Source: an uncultured Eubacteriales bacterium
GTDB lineage: Bacteria; Bacillota; Clostridia; Monoglobales; Monoglobaceae
Direction of reading: 5' to 3'
DNA: 64,000 nt
Assembly: GCA_948468535.1 (NCBI GenBank)
Contig: CAOKIL010000002.1
Coordinates: 23,795-87,794, forward strand
The number at the start of each line of letters is the position of its first letter. Positions within the stretch are counted from its first letter, which is position 1. A program made the position numbers and the translations under genes. The notes below the pieces were generated by a model that was not told the DNA's origin, did no database searches, and saw only the letters and a program-made list of their open reading frames with translations. Below are positions 33,963 to 44,404 of the stretch, piece after piece.

Positions 33963-33986
33963 TGTTGAGAATTTGAGGTGATAAAT

Positions 33987-34136
33987 ATGCAGACAAAGAT
34001 TACATTAGCATGCACAGAGTGTAAGCAGAGAAATTACGATACTACAAAGAACAAGCAGAACTGTCCTGATAGACTTGAACTTAAGAAGTATTGCAGATTT
34101 TGCAGAAAGCATACTGTTCATAAAGAAACAAAATAA
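33987..34136 (+). CDS. rpmG: 50S ribosomal protein L33
   Basis: 49 residues, [22 protein letters not shown] with a second pair CRFCRKH, so this is the zinc-binding (C+) form of L33. Length and ending (HTVHKETK) are typical. TGAGGTGAT lies before the ATG. The order rpmG-secE-nusG is the standard Firmicutes arrangement. The zinc-free form may exist elsewhere for zinc starvation. Confidence 0.97.
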   Translation: MQTKITLACTECKQRNYDTTKNKQNCPDRLELKKYCRFCRKHTVHKETK

Positions 34137-34152
34137 TTTAGAGGTGTAGATA

Positions 34153-34362
34153 ATGGAACAAACAAAGCCAAGCTTCTTTAATAGAATTTCAAATTATTTT
34201 AAAGAAGTTAAGTCTGAAATGAAAAAAGTCGTATGGCCTACATTTGCTAAAGTAAGACAAAACACATTGATTGTAATAATCTACGTACTTCTGGTAGGTG
34301 TGGTTATCTGGGGACTTGATGCCTTGTTTACATGGGTTATGTCACTTATTATTAACAGATAA
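34153..34362 (+). CDS. secE: preprotein translocase subunit SecE
   Basis: 69 residues: an amphipathic cytoplasmic helix (ISNYFKEVKSEMKKVVWPTFAKVRQNT, with the conserved K-VWPT turn) followed by one membrane helix (about 43-65). It clamps SecY in the SecYEG channel. AGAGGTG precedes the ATG; 16 bases after rpmG. Confidence 0.97.
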   Translation: MEQTKPSFFNRISNYFKEVKSEMKKVVWPTFAKVRQNTLIVIIYVLLVGVVIWGLDALFTWVMSLIINR

Positions 34363-34388
34363 TTACTAAACAGCGAAGGTGATTTTTT

Positions 34389-34916
34389 ATGTCGGACAAA
34401 GCAATAGCAAAATGGTATGTTGCCCATACATATTCGGGTTATGAGAATAAGGTTATGGACGACATCTTTAAAACTGTGGAAAACCGCGGCATGCAGGATA
34501 TAATTCAGGATGTCAAGGTTCCCATGGAAGAAGTAATTGAAATAAAAGATAATAAAAAAAAGATTTCCGAGCGTAAAATATATCCGAGTTACGTTATGGT
34601 TAAGATGATAATGACTGATGAAAGCTGGTATGTTGTCAGAAACTGCCGTGGAGTTACGGGATTTGTAGGTCCCGGTTCCAAACCTGTTCCGCTTACTCAG
34701 GAAGAAATTGAGAAAATGGGACTTGAACATACAGTCATTAAGCTGGATTATAACGTAGGAGACAGTATTAGAGTTAAATACGGCGCTTTGGAAGGATTTT
34801 TAGGTGTAATCACTGAAATAAACATGGACAAGAAAAAGGTTAAAGCAAAAGTTTCAATGTTCGGCAGAGATACTGATGTTGAACTTGAATTTAATCAAAT
34901 AGAGTCCATAGCATAA
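34389..34916 (+). CDS. nusG: transcription termination/antitermination protein NusG
   Basis: 175 residues. NGN domain: KWYVAHTYSGYENKVMDDI near residue 8 and YPSYVMVKMIMTDESWYVVRNCRGVTGFVG near 70. The C-terminal KOW domain: VGDSIRVKYGALEGFLGVI near 125. Binds RNA polymerase and links it to ribosomes or Rho; Firmicutes NusG also causes pausing. Precedes the L11 operon, the usual context. Confidence 0.98.
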   Translation: MSDKAIAKWYVAHTYSGYENKVMDDIFKTVENRGMQDIIQDVKVPMEEVIEIKDNKKKISERKIYPSYVMVKMIMTDESWYVVRNCRGVTGFVGPGSKPVPLTQEEIEKMGLEHTVIKLDYNVGDSIRVKYGALEGFLGVITEINMDKKKVKAKVSMFGRDTDVELEFNQIESIA

Positions 34917-34919
34917 TTT

Positions 34920-35031
34920 TGTTACCCACACGAATAGCTAAGCTTATAGCTATCCGTATATATATATCGGCATTTATGTCGGTCTGTGGGAGGGTAATTA
35001 CCCGATAATACCACTAACGTGTACAAGGAGG
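34920..35031 (+). promoter_or_regulatory. structured intergenic leader before rplK
   Basis: CCCACA (about 34926) pairs with TGTGGG (about 34986), enclosing ATAGCTA/TAGCTAT and CGGCAT/ATGTCG stems; GGGTAATTACCC follows. No promoter or T-run is evident. Ribosomal protein L1 autoregulates this operon in other bacteria, so this could be its mRNA site; not verified. Confidence 0.4.
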
Positions 35032-35042
35032 TGTAATACACA

Positions 35043-35468
35043 ATGGCACAGAAGGTTACAGGTTACATTAAATTGCAGATTCCTGCAGGTAAGGCTACTC
35101 CTGCACCGCCGGTTGGTCCTGCTCTTGGTCAGCACGGTGTTAACATTATGGATTTTACAAAGCAGTTTAATGAAAAGACAAAGAATGATATGGGTATGAT
35201 TATTCCTGTTGTTATTACAGTATATCAGGACAGATCATTCACATTCGTTACAAAGACTCCGCCGGCACCGGTTTTGATTAAGAAGGCATGCGGCATTGAT
35301 AAGGCATCAGGCGTTCCGAACAAGACAAAGGTTGCACAGCTTAAAAAGGCAGATGTTCAGACTATAGCTGAACAGAAAATGCAGGATTTGAATGCTGCAT
35401 CACTTGAAGCTGCTATGTCAATGATTGCCGGAACAGCTCGTTCTATGGGTATCACTGTTGAGGAGTAA
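35043..35468 (+). CDS. rplK: 50S ribosomal protein L11
   Basis: 141 residues, [43 protein letters not shown]: the typical N-terminal domain with the Pro-rich hinge, then the rRNA-binding C-terminal domain ([14 protein letters not shown]). Part of the GTPase-associated centre. AAGGAGGTG precedes the ATG. Confidence 0.98.
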   Translation: MAQKVTGYIKLQIPAGKATPAPPVGPALGQHGVNIMDFTKQFNEKTKNDMGMIIPVVITVYQDRSFTFVTKTPPAPVLIKKACGIDKASGVPNKTKVAQLKKADVQTIAEQKMQDLNAASLEAAMSMIAGTARSMGITVEE

Positions 35469-35549
35469 TTAATCGATTCCGTATAAACGGATACAAAGTA
35501 AAGTGGGAGGAACAATGAGTTCTGTAAAACCACAATAGGAGGATATAAA

Positions 35550-36245
35550 ATGAAGAAAGGCAAAAAGTATCAAGAGGCCGCAGCGCTTATTGAAAAAGGT
35601 AAGCTCTACGATCCGCAGGATGCGTTTGCACTTGTATGCAAGACAGCAACTGCGAAGTTTGACGAAACAGTTGAACTTCACGCAAAACTTGGCGTTGACT
35701 CCAGACACGCTGACCAACAGGTTAGAGGTGCTGTTGTACTTCCTAATGGAACAGGTAAGAAAGTTAGAGTTCTTGTATTTGCACGTGACGATAAAGCAGA
35801 GGCTGCAAAAGCTGCCGGAGCTGATTATGTTGGTGCTGAGGACTTAGCTCAAAAAATTCAGACAGAGAACTGGTTTGATTTTGATGTTGTTATCGCAAGC
35901 CCTGACATGATGGGTGTTGTTGGTAGAATAGGTAGAGTTCTTGGTCCTAAGGGTCTTATGCCAAACCCGAAGGCCGGTACAGTTACACCTGACGTTGCAA
36001 AGGCTGTTGAAGAGGCTAAAGCAGGTAAGATTGAATATAGATTGGATAAAGCTAATATTATTCATTGTCCTATCGGTAAGGCTTCATTCGGTCCCGAAAA
36101 GCTCGGTGAAAACTTCAAGGCTCTCATGAGTGCAATTATTAAGGCTAAACCGTCAGCCGCAAAGGGAACATATTTGAAGTCAGTTACCGTTGCAGCTACA
36201 ATGGGTCCCGGCGTTAAGATTGCCGCAAACAAGCTTGAGGCTTAA
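35550..36245 (+). CDS. rplA: 50S ribosomal protein L1
   Basis: 231 residues. [28 protein letters not shown] at the start, [14 protein letters not shown], and the L1 signature [23 protein letters not shown] near residue 124. Forms the mobile L1 stalk at the E site and is often a translational repressor of its own operon. AGGAGG precedes the ATG; 81 bases after rplK. Confidence 0.98.
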   Translation: MKKGKKYQEAAALIEKGKLYDPQDAFALVCKTATAKFDETVELHAKLGVDSRHADQQVRGAVVLPNGTGKKVRVLVFARDDKAEAAKAAGADYVGAEDLAQKIQTENWFDFDVVIASPDMMGVVGRIGRVLGPKGLMPNPKAGTVTPDVAKAVEEAKAGKIEYRLDKANIIHCPIGKASFGPEKLGENFKALMSAIIKAKPSAAKGTYLKSVTVAATMGPGVKIAANKLEA

Positions 36246-36263
36246 TATTAGTTAATTTGACTA

Positions 36264-36292
36264 TTGACAGTATATATATTATATGTTATAAT
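36264..36292 (+). promoter_or_regulatory. perfect consensus promoter of rplJ-rplL
   Basis: TTGACA (36264-36269), 17 bases, TATAAT (36287-36292). Confidence 0.88.
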
Positions 36293-36298
36293 TTTATG

Positions 36299-36448
36299 CT
36301 GTTGAGATAATATTTGTAAAAATATCTTAAATATTCCGCAGACAGCAGGTGGATTGTTCCGTAAATCCTGCCGAGGAAGATATAAATTTCAGAATATATA
36401 TTATTGTGATATTATGTCCCTCGTATGTTTGCGAGGGATTTTTTTACG
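36299..36448 (+). promoter_or_regulatory. ribosomal protein L10 leader with terminator
   Basis: The L10-binding core is recognisable: CCGCAGACAGCAGGTGG and TTCCGTAAATCCTGCCGAGG (about 36335-36377). At the end a terminator CCCTCG/CGAGGG plus ATTTTTTT (36418-36445) stands just before the rplJ ribosome site. Known for this family: L10(L12)4 binds the leader and promotes termination, giving feedback on its own synthesis. Confidence 0.88.
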
Positions 36449-36464
36449 GAAGGAGGATATAAAA

Positions 36465-37010
36465 TTGCCAAGTGAAAAAGTTTTAGAAAATAAAAAAGCA
36501 ATGGTACAGCAATTGGTTGAGAGACTTCAAAATGCTCAGGCAGGAGTTATTGCGGACTATCGTGGTTTGACTGTTGATGAGGACACTGATCTCCGCAGAA
36601 AGCTCCGTGAAGCAGGCGTTGAATATACTGTTATAAAAAATAGTATAGTTCGTTTTGCTGTCCGCGAGGTTGGTCTCGAAGGACTTGAAAGCATACTCGA
36701 AGGTCCTACTGCTATTGCAACAAGTGCAGATGATGTTATTTCTCCGGCAAAAGTTCTTCATGAGTTTGCCAAAAATAACGAAGTAATGGAAATTAAGGGT
36801 GGTTTTGTTGAAGGTAATGTAATTTCTGTTGACGAAGTTAAGCAGTATGCTTCAATTCCGTCAAAGGAAGTACTTATTGCAAAAATGCTCGGTTCATTGC
36901 AATCACCTATCAGCAGTTTGGCTCGTACTCTTCAGGCTATTGTTAATGAAGAAGCTACACCGGGAAAAGCTGCAGCAGCGGCAGAAGAAACTGCACCGGC
37001 TGCTGAATAA
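36465..37010 (+). CDS. rplJ: 50S ribosomal protein L10
   Basis: 181 residues from a TTG start at 36465, which has AAGGAGG 8 bases upstream. The protein then starts MPSEKVLENKKAMVQQLVERL, as expected. The longer in-frame reading from 36354 would translate the L10 leader RNA and is rejected. Body: GVIADYRGLTVDEDTDLRRKLREAGVEY near residue 28. The C-terminal helix binds L7/L12 dimers (VNEEATPGKAAAA tail). Base of the L12 stalk. Confidence 0.97.
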   Translation: MPSEKVLENKKAMVQQLVERLQNAQAGVIADYRGLTVDEDTDLRRKLREAGVEYTVIKNSIVRFAVREVGLEGLESILEGPTAIATSADDVISPAKVLHEFAKNNEVMEIKGGFVEGNVISVDEVKQYASIPSKEVLIAKMLGSLQSPISSLARTLQAIVNEEATPGKAAAAAEETAPAAE

Positions 37011-37077
37011 TCATCGCTTTGATGTAAAATATGTTTTAAATTAAGCTATTAAATAAAGAAAACGGAGGATAATTAAA

Positions 37078-37446
37078 ATGGCTGATATAACAAAAATTCT
37101 TGATGAAATCAAAGAACTTACACTTATGGAAGTTAATGACCTTGTAAAGGCATTAGAAGAAGAATTCGGCGTAAGCGCAGCTGCTCCAGTAATGGTTGCA
37201 GGAGCTGCAGGCGGCGAAGCTGCTGCTGAAGAGAAGTCAGAGTTTGACGTAATTCTTGCAAATGCAGGAGCACAGAAGATTAAAGTTATCAAGGTTGTTC
37301 GTGAGATAACAGGTCTTGGTCTTGCTGATGCAAAGGCACTTGTTGATGGTGCTCCGAAGCCGATCAAAGAAGGCGCTGCAAAAGAAGAAGCAGAAGAAAT
37401 CAAAACAAAGCTCGAAGAAGTTGGAGCTCAGGTTGAACTTAAATAA
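37078..37446 (+). CDS. rplL: 50S ribosomal protein L7/L12
   Basis: 122 residues: N-terminal dimerisation helices ([29 protein letters not shown]), Ala-rich hinge (about 36-52) and a C-terminal factor-binding domain ([39 protein letters not shown]). CGGAGG precedes the ATG. It recruits translational GTPases. A terminator follows at once. Confidence 0.98.
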   Translation: MADITKILDEIKELTLMEVNDLVKALEEEFGVSAAAPVMVAGAAGGEAAAEEKSEFDVILANAGAQKIKVIKVVREITGLGLADAKALVDGAPKPIKEGAAKEEAEEIKTKLEEVGAQVELK

Positions 37447-37467
37447 TTTGACTTTATTTTATATCTT

Positions 37468-37496
37468 AGCCGCTGCATTTTGCAGCGGCTTTTTTA
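37468..37496 (+). terminator. terminator of rplJ-rplL
   Basis: AGCCGCTGC/GCAGCGGCT with a 5-base loop, followed by TTTTT. Confidence 0.95.
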
Positions 37497-37510
37497 AAGG
37501 GTGAATAATA

Positions 37511-37945
37511 TTGAAAATAGTATTGCAAAGAGTTTTAGATGCTTCTGTTAAGATAGAAGATAAAATAGTCGGTAGTATTAAAAATGGTTATTTAATTTTA
37601 TTGGGAATTTCCGATAATGATACAAAAGAAGACATTGAAAAAGCAGTTCAAAAGATTTCTAAGATGCGAATTTTTTCTGATGAAAACGGAAAAACAAACT
37701 TGTCAATAAGTGATATCAAAGGTGAAGTTTTGGTTGTGTCACAATTTACATTATATGCCGATTGTCGCAAAGGTAACCGACCAAGCTTTGTCAATGCCGG
37801 AAAACCCGAACATGCAGAAAAAATGTATGAGTATTTCATTGAATATTCAAAAGATTACTTTAAAAAGGTTGAAAATGGAATATTTGGTGCAGATATGAAG
37901 GTTAATTTGACTAATGACGGGCCGTTTACTATTATTTTAGAATAA
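37511..37945 (+). CDS. dtd: D-aminoacyl-tRNA deacylase
   Basis: Removes D-amino acids (and glycine mischarged on tRNA-Ala) from tRNA. 144 residues: MKIVLQRVLDASVKIEDKIVGSI, the substrate motif VVSQFTLYADCRKGNRPSF near residue 76 and the C-terminal FGADMKVNLTNDGPFTI, containing the NxGPxT-type cross-subunit motif. The start is TTG at 37511 with AAAGGGTG upstream; no ATG is available nearby. Confidence 0.96.
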   Translation: MKIVLQRVLDASVKIEDKIVGSIKNGYLILLGISDNDTKEDIEKAVQKISKMRIFSDENGKTNLSISDIKGEVLVVSQFTLYADCRKGNRPSFVNAGKPEHAEKMYEYFIEYSKDYFKKVENGIFGADMKVNLTNDGPFTIILE

Positions 37946-37956
37946 TAAAAAAATTA

Positions 37957-37983
37957 TAAGCTCCCCATATAATGAGGAGCTTG
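37957..37983. terminator. hairpin between convergent dtd and pfp
   Basis: AAGCTCC/GGAGCTT with an 11-base loop, A-run before and T-rich sequence after. Confidence 0.7.
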
Positions 37984-37996
37984 TAAAATTTTAATT

Positions 37997-39223
<1,227 letters not shown>

Positions 39224-39336
39224 TTTTCTATTCCCCTTTCGCATATCTGAGAGTTTTGCTAATTAATAATATTTAGGCAAATTTTAATAAAAAACATTAT
39301 TTTAAGTATTAAATAATAATATACATTATACAAACT

Positions 39337-39365
39337 ATTATATCAGAATATTCTTACATTTTCAA
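39337..39365 (-). promoter_or_regulatory. promoter of pfp
   Basis: Minus strand: TTGAAA (39365-39360), 17 bases, TATAAT (39342-39337). The rest of the 303-base gap 39224-39526 is AT-rich with a weak rightward TATAAT at 39482 for the next gene. Confidence 0.72.
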
Positions 39366-39526
39366 CGTCAAACTGCAAAAAAAATATAGCATTAAATTGG
39401 TAAAAAACACAATAAACAACATGATGTGAAATGTTAATACAGCATAATTATAAAAACAATTTGGAAAAATAAAATTGGTATTATAATATACTATCTAAAT
39501 TAAAGATATAATGAGGTGAATTTTTT

Positions 39527-39721
39527 ATGAAAAAAGCAGTTGAAAGTAAATCAAAAGCCGGTATTAAACAAACCCGAATTGAGGATATAGAGGATAAGTT
39601 TGAAATGGGTAATTCAATATCATCATATGACTGTACAGGGTTAATTCAAGTTGAGCCTATAGATGATTATGAGCTTGACTCGTATTATGATATATATGAT
39701 TTTGGCCCGCCTCATATGTAA
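39527..39721 (+). CDS. hypothetical small acidic protein, 64 residues
   Basis: Not recognised by name. A basic N-terminal 17 residues (MKKAVESKSKAGIKQTR), then an acidic Tyr/Asp-rich stretch (IEDIEDKFEMGNSISSYD; PIDDYELDSYYDIYDFGPPHM). One Cys in SSYDCTGLIQ. TGAGGTGA lies 8 bases before the ATG and a good terminator follows, so it is probably expressed. Neither secretion signal nor membrane helix. Possibly one of the small conserved clostridial proteins of unknown role. Confidence 0.6.
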   Translation: MKKAVESKSKAGIKQTRIEDIEDKFEMGNSISSYDCTGLIQVEPIDDYELDSYYDIYDFGPPHM

Positions 39722-39752
39722 TACTATTGTTTATGTGATTAAACCCTTTTTT

Positions 39753-39780
39753 AAAAGTCCGGACTTTTTCCGGACTTTTC
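39753..39780 (+). terminator. terminator after the 64-residue gene
   Basis: AAGTCCGG, loop of seven, CCGGACTT, then TTCCGG...TTTT. Confidence 0.75.
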
Positions 39781-39823
39781 CGGTTTGGTTTTATTATATA
39801 AGTTTTAAAACATCAAAATAATA

Positions 39824-39852
39824 TTGTCTGTGACTGTATTTTATGTTATAAT
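39824..39852 (+). promoter_or_regulatory. promoter of topB
   Basis: TTGTCT, 17 bases, TATAAT (39847-39852). The start near 39859 excludes the upstream in-frame codons as a start for topB. Confidence 0.65.
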
Positions 39853-39883
39853 CTATGTAACAATTTCAAAAGAGGTAAAATGT

Positions 39884-42064
39884 ATGTCAAAAATATTAGT
39901 TATAGCGGAAAAACCATCAGTCGGCCGCGAGCTTGCCCGTGTTCTCGGGTGCAAAAATAAGGGAGACGGATGTCTGATTGGAAATAAATACATAGTAATA
40001 TGGGCACTTGGGCACCTTGTTACATTATCAGACCCTGAGGAATATGGCGATGAATATAAAACATGGAGCCTTGAAACTTTGCCTATGCTTCCGCACCCGA
40101 TGAAGCTTGAGGTTATTCGTCAGACTTCAAAACAGTATAATTCCATTAAACGTCAGCTTAAAAATTCAGAGGTTAAATCTATAATAATAGCAACCGATGC
40201 AGGACGCGAAGGTGAACTTGTTGCGAGATGGATTATTGCTAAAAGCGGTGTTAAAAAGCCGATAAGGCGTCTTTGGATTTCTTCACAAACAGACAGGGCA
40301 ATACGTGAAGGATTTAATAATCTGAAAGATGGCAGAGAATACGAAAATTTATATATGGCGGCACAGGCAAGAGCAGAAGCTGACTGGCTGGTAGGTTTAA
40401 ACGTTACACGTGCGCTCACATGTAAGTTTAACGCTCAGTTATCCGCCGGCAGAGTTCAGACTCCAACGCTTGCTCTTATGGTTAAGCGTGAAAAAGAGAT
40501 ACGTTCGTTTGTGCCTAAAGATTATTATTCAGTTGAAGCAGATATTGGAAAGCTGTTTGTTGTATGGCGTGACAGAAGCGGAAACGGCTCGACATTCAAT
40601 CGCGAGAAGGCAGAAGAAATTGCAAAAAAGATAAAAGGCAAACCGTTTAAGTTAACCTCAAAACAAACACGCGAGAAGCAGACTAATTCTCCAATGCTGT
40701 ATGACTTAACCGAGCTCCAGCGTGACGCAAATAAGCTGTACGGCTATTCACCTAAGCAAACGCTTAATATTATGCAGAAGCTGTACGAGCAGCATAAGGC
40801 TTTGACATATCCAAGGACGGATTCAAGGTATTTGACGAGCGATATAGTTCCGACTCTTGCTGAAAGACTGAGAGCGATAAACGGAGACAGCCGAAATCTT
40901 GCGCTTGATATTGCTAAAAAACGTTTTAATATTGCTAAAGCCTGTGTTAATAATGCAAAGGTATCCGACCACCATGCTATTATACCGACTGAAGAAAAGG
41001 TTATGTACTCGGCTCTCGGAACCGAGGAAAAGCGAATTTATGATTTGGTTATAAAGAGATTTTTAGCATGCTTTCTGCCGCCGTTTAAGTATAATCAAAT
41101 CAAAGCGGAATTTGAGTGTGAAGGAGAAAAGTTCACTGCATCAGGCAAGGAAACCGTAAGTATAGGATGGAAAGCAGCATACAGCGGCGAATATATACTC
41201 GACGATGACGACAAAAATGAAATCGAAATTGAGCGCAGACAGTCAATGCCTAAAATGGATTACAGCGACGGTTTTACCTGCGGCAATACTTTTATTAAAC
41301 AAGGAAAAACAAAACCGCCGGCAAGATATACAGAGGCGACATTGCTTTCAGCAATGGAAAATCCATCAAGATTTGTTGAAAATAAAGATATGAAAGAATA
41401 TCTCGGCGGCGGTCTCGGAACTCCTGCAACAAGAGCTGATATAATAGAAAAACTGTATTCATCATTTTATGTAGAAAAGCAAGGAAACAGCATGGTTCCC
41501 ACATCAAAAGGAATCCAGCTTATAGATATTGTTCCGCCCGACTTAAAAGAGCCTGTGTTAACGGCAAAATGGGAGCAGGAGCTCGAAAAAATTGCAAAGG
41601 GTAAACTCAACAAAAACGGTTTTATTAAGCGAATTGAGAAGTACACAACCGATTTAGTAAATACCGTAAAAAATAGTGATGATACCTATCGTCATGATAA
41701 CATGACTCGAAAAGTGTGTCCTGAATGCGGAAAGTTTTTGCTTGAGGTAAATGGAAAAAAGGGAAAAATGCTTGTATGTCAGGACCGTGAATGCGGCTAC
41801 AGACAAAGCGTCAGCATACTGACAAACGCACGTTGTCCGCAGTGTCACAAGAAGATGGAGCTTCGAGGTGAGGGTGAAAAAAAGAGCTTTTATTGTTTGT
41901 GCGGATACCGAGAGAAGTACAGTGCCTTTAAAGAGCGTAAGGCAGCGAGCGGAGCATCAAAGAGCGATGTGAGGAATTATCTCAGGAACCAGCAAAAGCA
42001 AAATAAAGAAGAAAGTGCAAATAATCCGTTTGCAGCGTTATTTGATAAAATCGACCTTAACTAA
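39884..42064 (+). CDS. topB: DNA topoisomerase III
   Basis: Type IA topoisomerase that relaxes and decatenates DNA. 726 residues from the ATG at 39884 (MSKILVIAEKPSVGRELARVL, the TOPRIM start; AGAGGTAAA upstream). DxD-type metal site in ATDAGREGELVARW near residue 103. Catalytic Tyr in LTYPRTDSRYLT near residue 308. Two C-terminal zinc ribbons (CPECGKF...CQDRECGY near 610; CPQCHKK...CLCGY near 650). Full length, so a chromosomal topB rather than the mobile-element relatives that are usually adjacent to conjugation genes. Confidence 0.95.
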   Translation: MSKILVIAEKPSVGRELARVLGCKNKGDGCLIGNKYIVIWALGHLVTLSDPEEYGDEYKTWSLETLPMLPHPMKLEVIRQTSKQYNSIKRQLKNSEVKSIIIATDAGREGELVARWIIAKSGVKKPIRRLWISSQTDRAIREGFNNLKDGREYENLYMAAQARAEADWLVGLNVTRALTCKFNAQLSAGRVQTPTLALMVKREKEIRSFVPKDYYSVEADIGKLFVVWRDRSGNGSTFNREKAEEIAKKIKGKPFKLTSKQTREKQTNSPMLYDLTELQRDANKLYGYSPKQTLNIMQKLYEQHKALTYPRTDSRYLTSDIVPTLAERLRAINGDSRNLALDIAKKRFNIAKACVNNAKVSDHHAIIPTEEKVMYSALGTEEKRIYDLVIKRFLACFLPPFKYNQIKAEFECEGEKFTASGKETVSIGWKAAYSGEYILDDDDKNEIEIERRQSMPKMDYSDGFTCGNTFIKQGKTKPPARYTEATLLSAMENPSRFVENKDMKEYLGGGLGTPATRADIIEKLYSSFYVEKQGNSMVPTSKGIQLIDIVPPDLKEPVLTAKWEQELEKIAKGKLNKNGFIKRIEKYTTDLVNTVKNSDDTYRHDNMTRKVCPECGKFLLEVNGKKGKMLVCQDRECGYRQSVSILTNARCPQCHKKMELRGEGEKKSFYCLCGYREKYSAFKERKAASGASKSDVRNYLRNQQKQNKEESANNPFAALFDKIDLN

Positions 42065-42081
42065 AAACAAGGAGAAAAAAC

Positions 42082-44256
42082 ATGAGAATAGAAGAATCGC
42101 TTGCCAAAGAATTTGGACTTAACTTATGGCAGGCAGAAAATACAGTCAAGATGATAGACGAGGGTAATACAATTCCTTTTATCTCGCGTTACCGTAAAGA
42201 AGTTACAGGAGAGCTGAGTGATGATGTTTTGAGAAGTCTGTATGAGAGACTTAACTATCTTCGCAGTATTGAAGAGAGAAAAGCGGATGTAAAGCGTATT
42301 ATTGAGGAACAGGAAAAACTGACGGACGAGCTTGCCGCTGCAATAGACAGAGCGGAAAGACTGACAGAAATTGATGATTTATACCGTCCGTACAGACCAA
42401 AACGCAAGACCAGAGCAACCGTTGCAAAGGCAAAGGGACTTGAGCGGTTTGCCGATATATTATATGCCGCTGACATAACTGATTCAGAAATCGAAAAAGA
42501 AGCGGAGAAATACATAAATTCCGAAACTGAAAAAGATAAGGCAGTGCCGTCCGCTTCTGATGCAATTCAGGGCGCAATGGATATCATTGCCGAACAAATT
42601 TCAGACAATGCTGAACATCGGTCAAAAATCCGTGATATTACGTTTCGTACCGGTGTGCTTTTAGTCAAGGCTGCTGACGCTGAGCAGGAAAGTGTATACG
42701 AAATGTATTATGATTTTAGTGAGGCGTGCAGCAAAATTGCTCCGTACAGAGTTTTGGCTATTGACAGGGGTGAGAAAGAAAAACTGCTGTCCGTAAGTCT
42801 AAATACGGATGAAGATAAGATAATAAATTACCTGTACCGCAAAGAGGTCAACCGCCGCGATACCGGTAGGTTTGAGCATAAGTATTTGGGCGCTGCCGTA
42901 GAGGATTCATATAGGCGTCTGATTGCTCCGTCAATACAGCGTGAGATTAGAAATGAGCTGACTGAAAACGCACAGGAGCAAGCAATAGAAATCTTTAAAA
43001 CAAATCTGCATAACTTGCTTATGCAGCCGCTTATTAAGGACAAAGTTGTTATCGGTCTTGATCCCGGATACAGAACAGGCTGCAAGGTTGCGGTTGTGGA
43101 TGGTACGGGCAAGGTTTTGGATACCGGCGTTATATATGTTACACATTCTGAGTCTCAGAAGAAGTCCGCTGAGGAGACTATAAAAAATCTGATTTCTAAG
43201 TATGACGTTGATTTGATTTCAATCGGCAACGGTACAGCGTCCAAAGAGACAGAGATTTTCACTGCGGACATACTCAAGACAATACCAAATGCAAAAGTAA
43301 AATATCTGATAACAAATGAGGCAGGCGCATCGGTTTATTCAGCGTCAAAGCTTGGAGCGGAAGAGTTTCCGGATTATGATGTGACTCGCAGGAGTGCGAT
43401 TTCAATTGCGCGGCGTATACAGGATCCGCTTGCCGAACTTGTTAAAATTGAGCCAAAGGCTATAGGTGTTGGTCAGTATCAGCATGATATGAATCAAAAG
43501 CGTTTGTCTGAAGCGCTCGGCGGAGTTGTTGAAGATGCCGTAAACAGTGTGGGTATAGATCTAAATACCGCGTCTGCATCATTGCTCAGTTATGTTTCCG
43601 GCGTCAGTCCGACAATCGCAAAAAATATTGTTGCATACCGTGAGGAAAACGGAAAGTTCACTGACAGAAAGCAGCTCAAAAAAGTTGCTAAGCTCGGACC
43701 GAAAGCATTTGAGCAATGTGCAGGATTTTTGCGTATTATTGACGGCAAAAATATTTTTGATAATACTTCTGTACATCCTGAAAGCTATGATGCAGCAAAA
43801 ATACTGCTGTCAGAATGTGGTTATGACAAAGATGAGATAACTGTTTCAGGTTTAAAGGATTTGGCAGAGAGAGCAAACAAGATAGGTTTAAACGCGCTTG
43901 CCGAAAAGAGCGGTGTGGGTAAGCCTACATTGAAAGATATAATAAATGAGCTGCAAAAGCCCGGAAGAGATCCGCGTGATGATATTGAACAGCCTCTTTT
44001 GCGCAGTGATGTGATGAGTATTGAGGATTTAAAACCGGATATGATTATGACAGGCACGGTCAGAAATGTTATTGATTTTGGCGCATTTGTTGACATAGGA
44101 GTTCATCAGGACGGACTTGTGCATATATCACGTCTGTCAAAAAATTATGTTAAGCATCCTACGGATGTGGTTTCAATAGGCGATATAGTAGAAGTAAAGA
44201 TTATAAACGTAGATGCAAAAAAGAACAGAATCAGCCTTGCAATGGATTTTGATTAA
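42082..44256 (+). CDS. tex: Tex-family RNA-binding transcription accessory protein
   Basis: 724 residues in the order known for Tex: an N-terminal helical region (EESLAKEFGLNLWQAENTVKMIDEGNTIPFISRYRKE), a YqgF-like RNase H fold (VVIGLDPGYRTGCKVAVVDGTG near residue 323), tandem helix-hairpin-helix motifs (IDLNTASASLLSYVSGVSPTIAKNIV near 490) and an S1 RNA-binding domain at the end (MIMTGTVRNVIDFGAFVDIGVHQDGLVHIS near 654). AAGGAG lies before the ATG. 17 bases after topB, likely co-transcribed. Confidence 0.96.
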   Translation: MRIEESLAKEFGLNLWQAENTVKMIDEGNTIPFISRYRKEVTGELSDDVLRSLYERLNYLRSIEERKADVKRIIEEQEKLTDELAAAIDRAERLTEIDDLYRPYRPKRKTRATVAKAKGLERFADILYAADITDSEIEKEAEKYINSETEKDKAVPSASDAIQGAMDIIAEQISDNAEHRSKIRDITFRTGVLLVKAADAEQESVYEMYYDFSEACSKIAPYRVLAIDRGEKEKLLSVSLNTDEDKIINYLYRKEVNRRDTGRFEHKYLGAAVEDSYRRLIAPSIQREIRNELTENAQEQAIEIFKTNLHNLLMQPLIKDKVVIGLDPGYRTGCKVAVVDGTGKVLDTGVIYVTHSESQKKSAEETIKNLISKYDVDLISIGNGTASKETEIFTADILKTIPNAKVKYLITNEAGASVYSASKLGAEEFPDYDVTRRSAISIARRIQDPLAELVKIEPKAIGVGQYQHDMNQKRLSEALGGVVEDAVNSVGIDLNTASASLLSYVSGVSPTIAKNIVAYREENGKFTDRKQLKKVAKLGPKAFEQCAGFLRIIDGKNIFDNTSVHPESYDAAKILLSECGYDKDEITVSGLKDLAERANKIGLNALAEKSGVGKPTLKDIINELQKPGRDPRDDIEQPLLRSDVMSIEDLKPDMIMTGTVRNVIDFGAFVDIGVHQDGLVHISRLSKNYVKHPTDVVSIGDIVEVKIINVDAKKNRISLAMDFD

Positions 44257-44264
44257 CACATTGG

Positions 44265-44292
44265 GCCTCTCTGAAAAGAGAGGCTTTTTTAT
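44265..44292 (+). terminator. terminator of topB-tex
   Basis: GCCTCTCT-GAAA-AGAGAGGC followed by TTTTTT. Confidence 0.96.
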
Positions 44293-44404
44293 TTGTTTGA
44301 AAATATTTTACAACAATGAAACAAATATATTACATTATTGCATTGTCAATATAAATATGATAAAATAAAAACAGTATGTAATCAATATTATAAGGAGTAA
44401 TAAA

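Noticed and set aside
36354..36464. N-terminal extension of L10
   Set aside because: The extra codons translate the L10 leader RNA and its terminator; the TTG at 36465 has the ribosome site.
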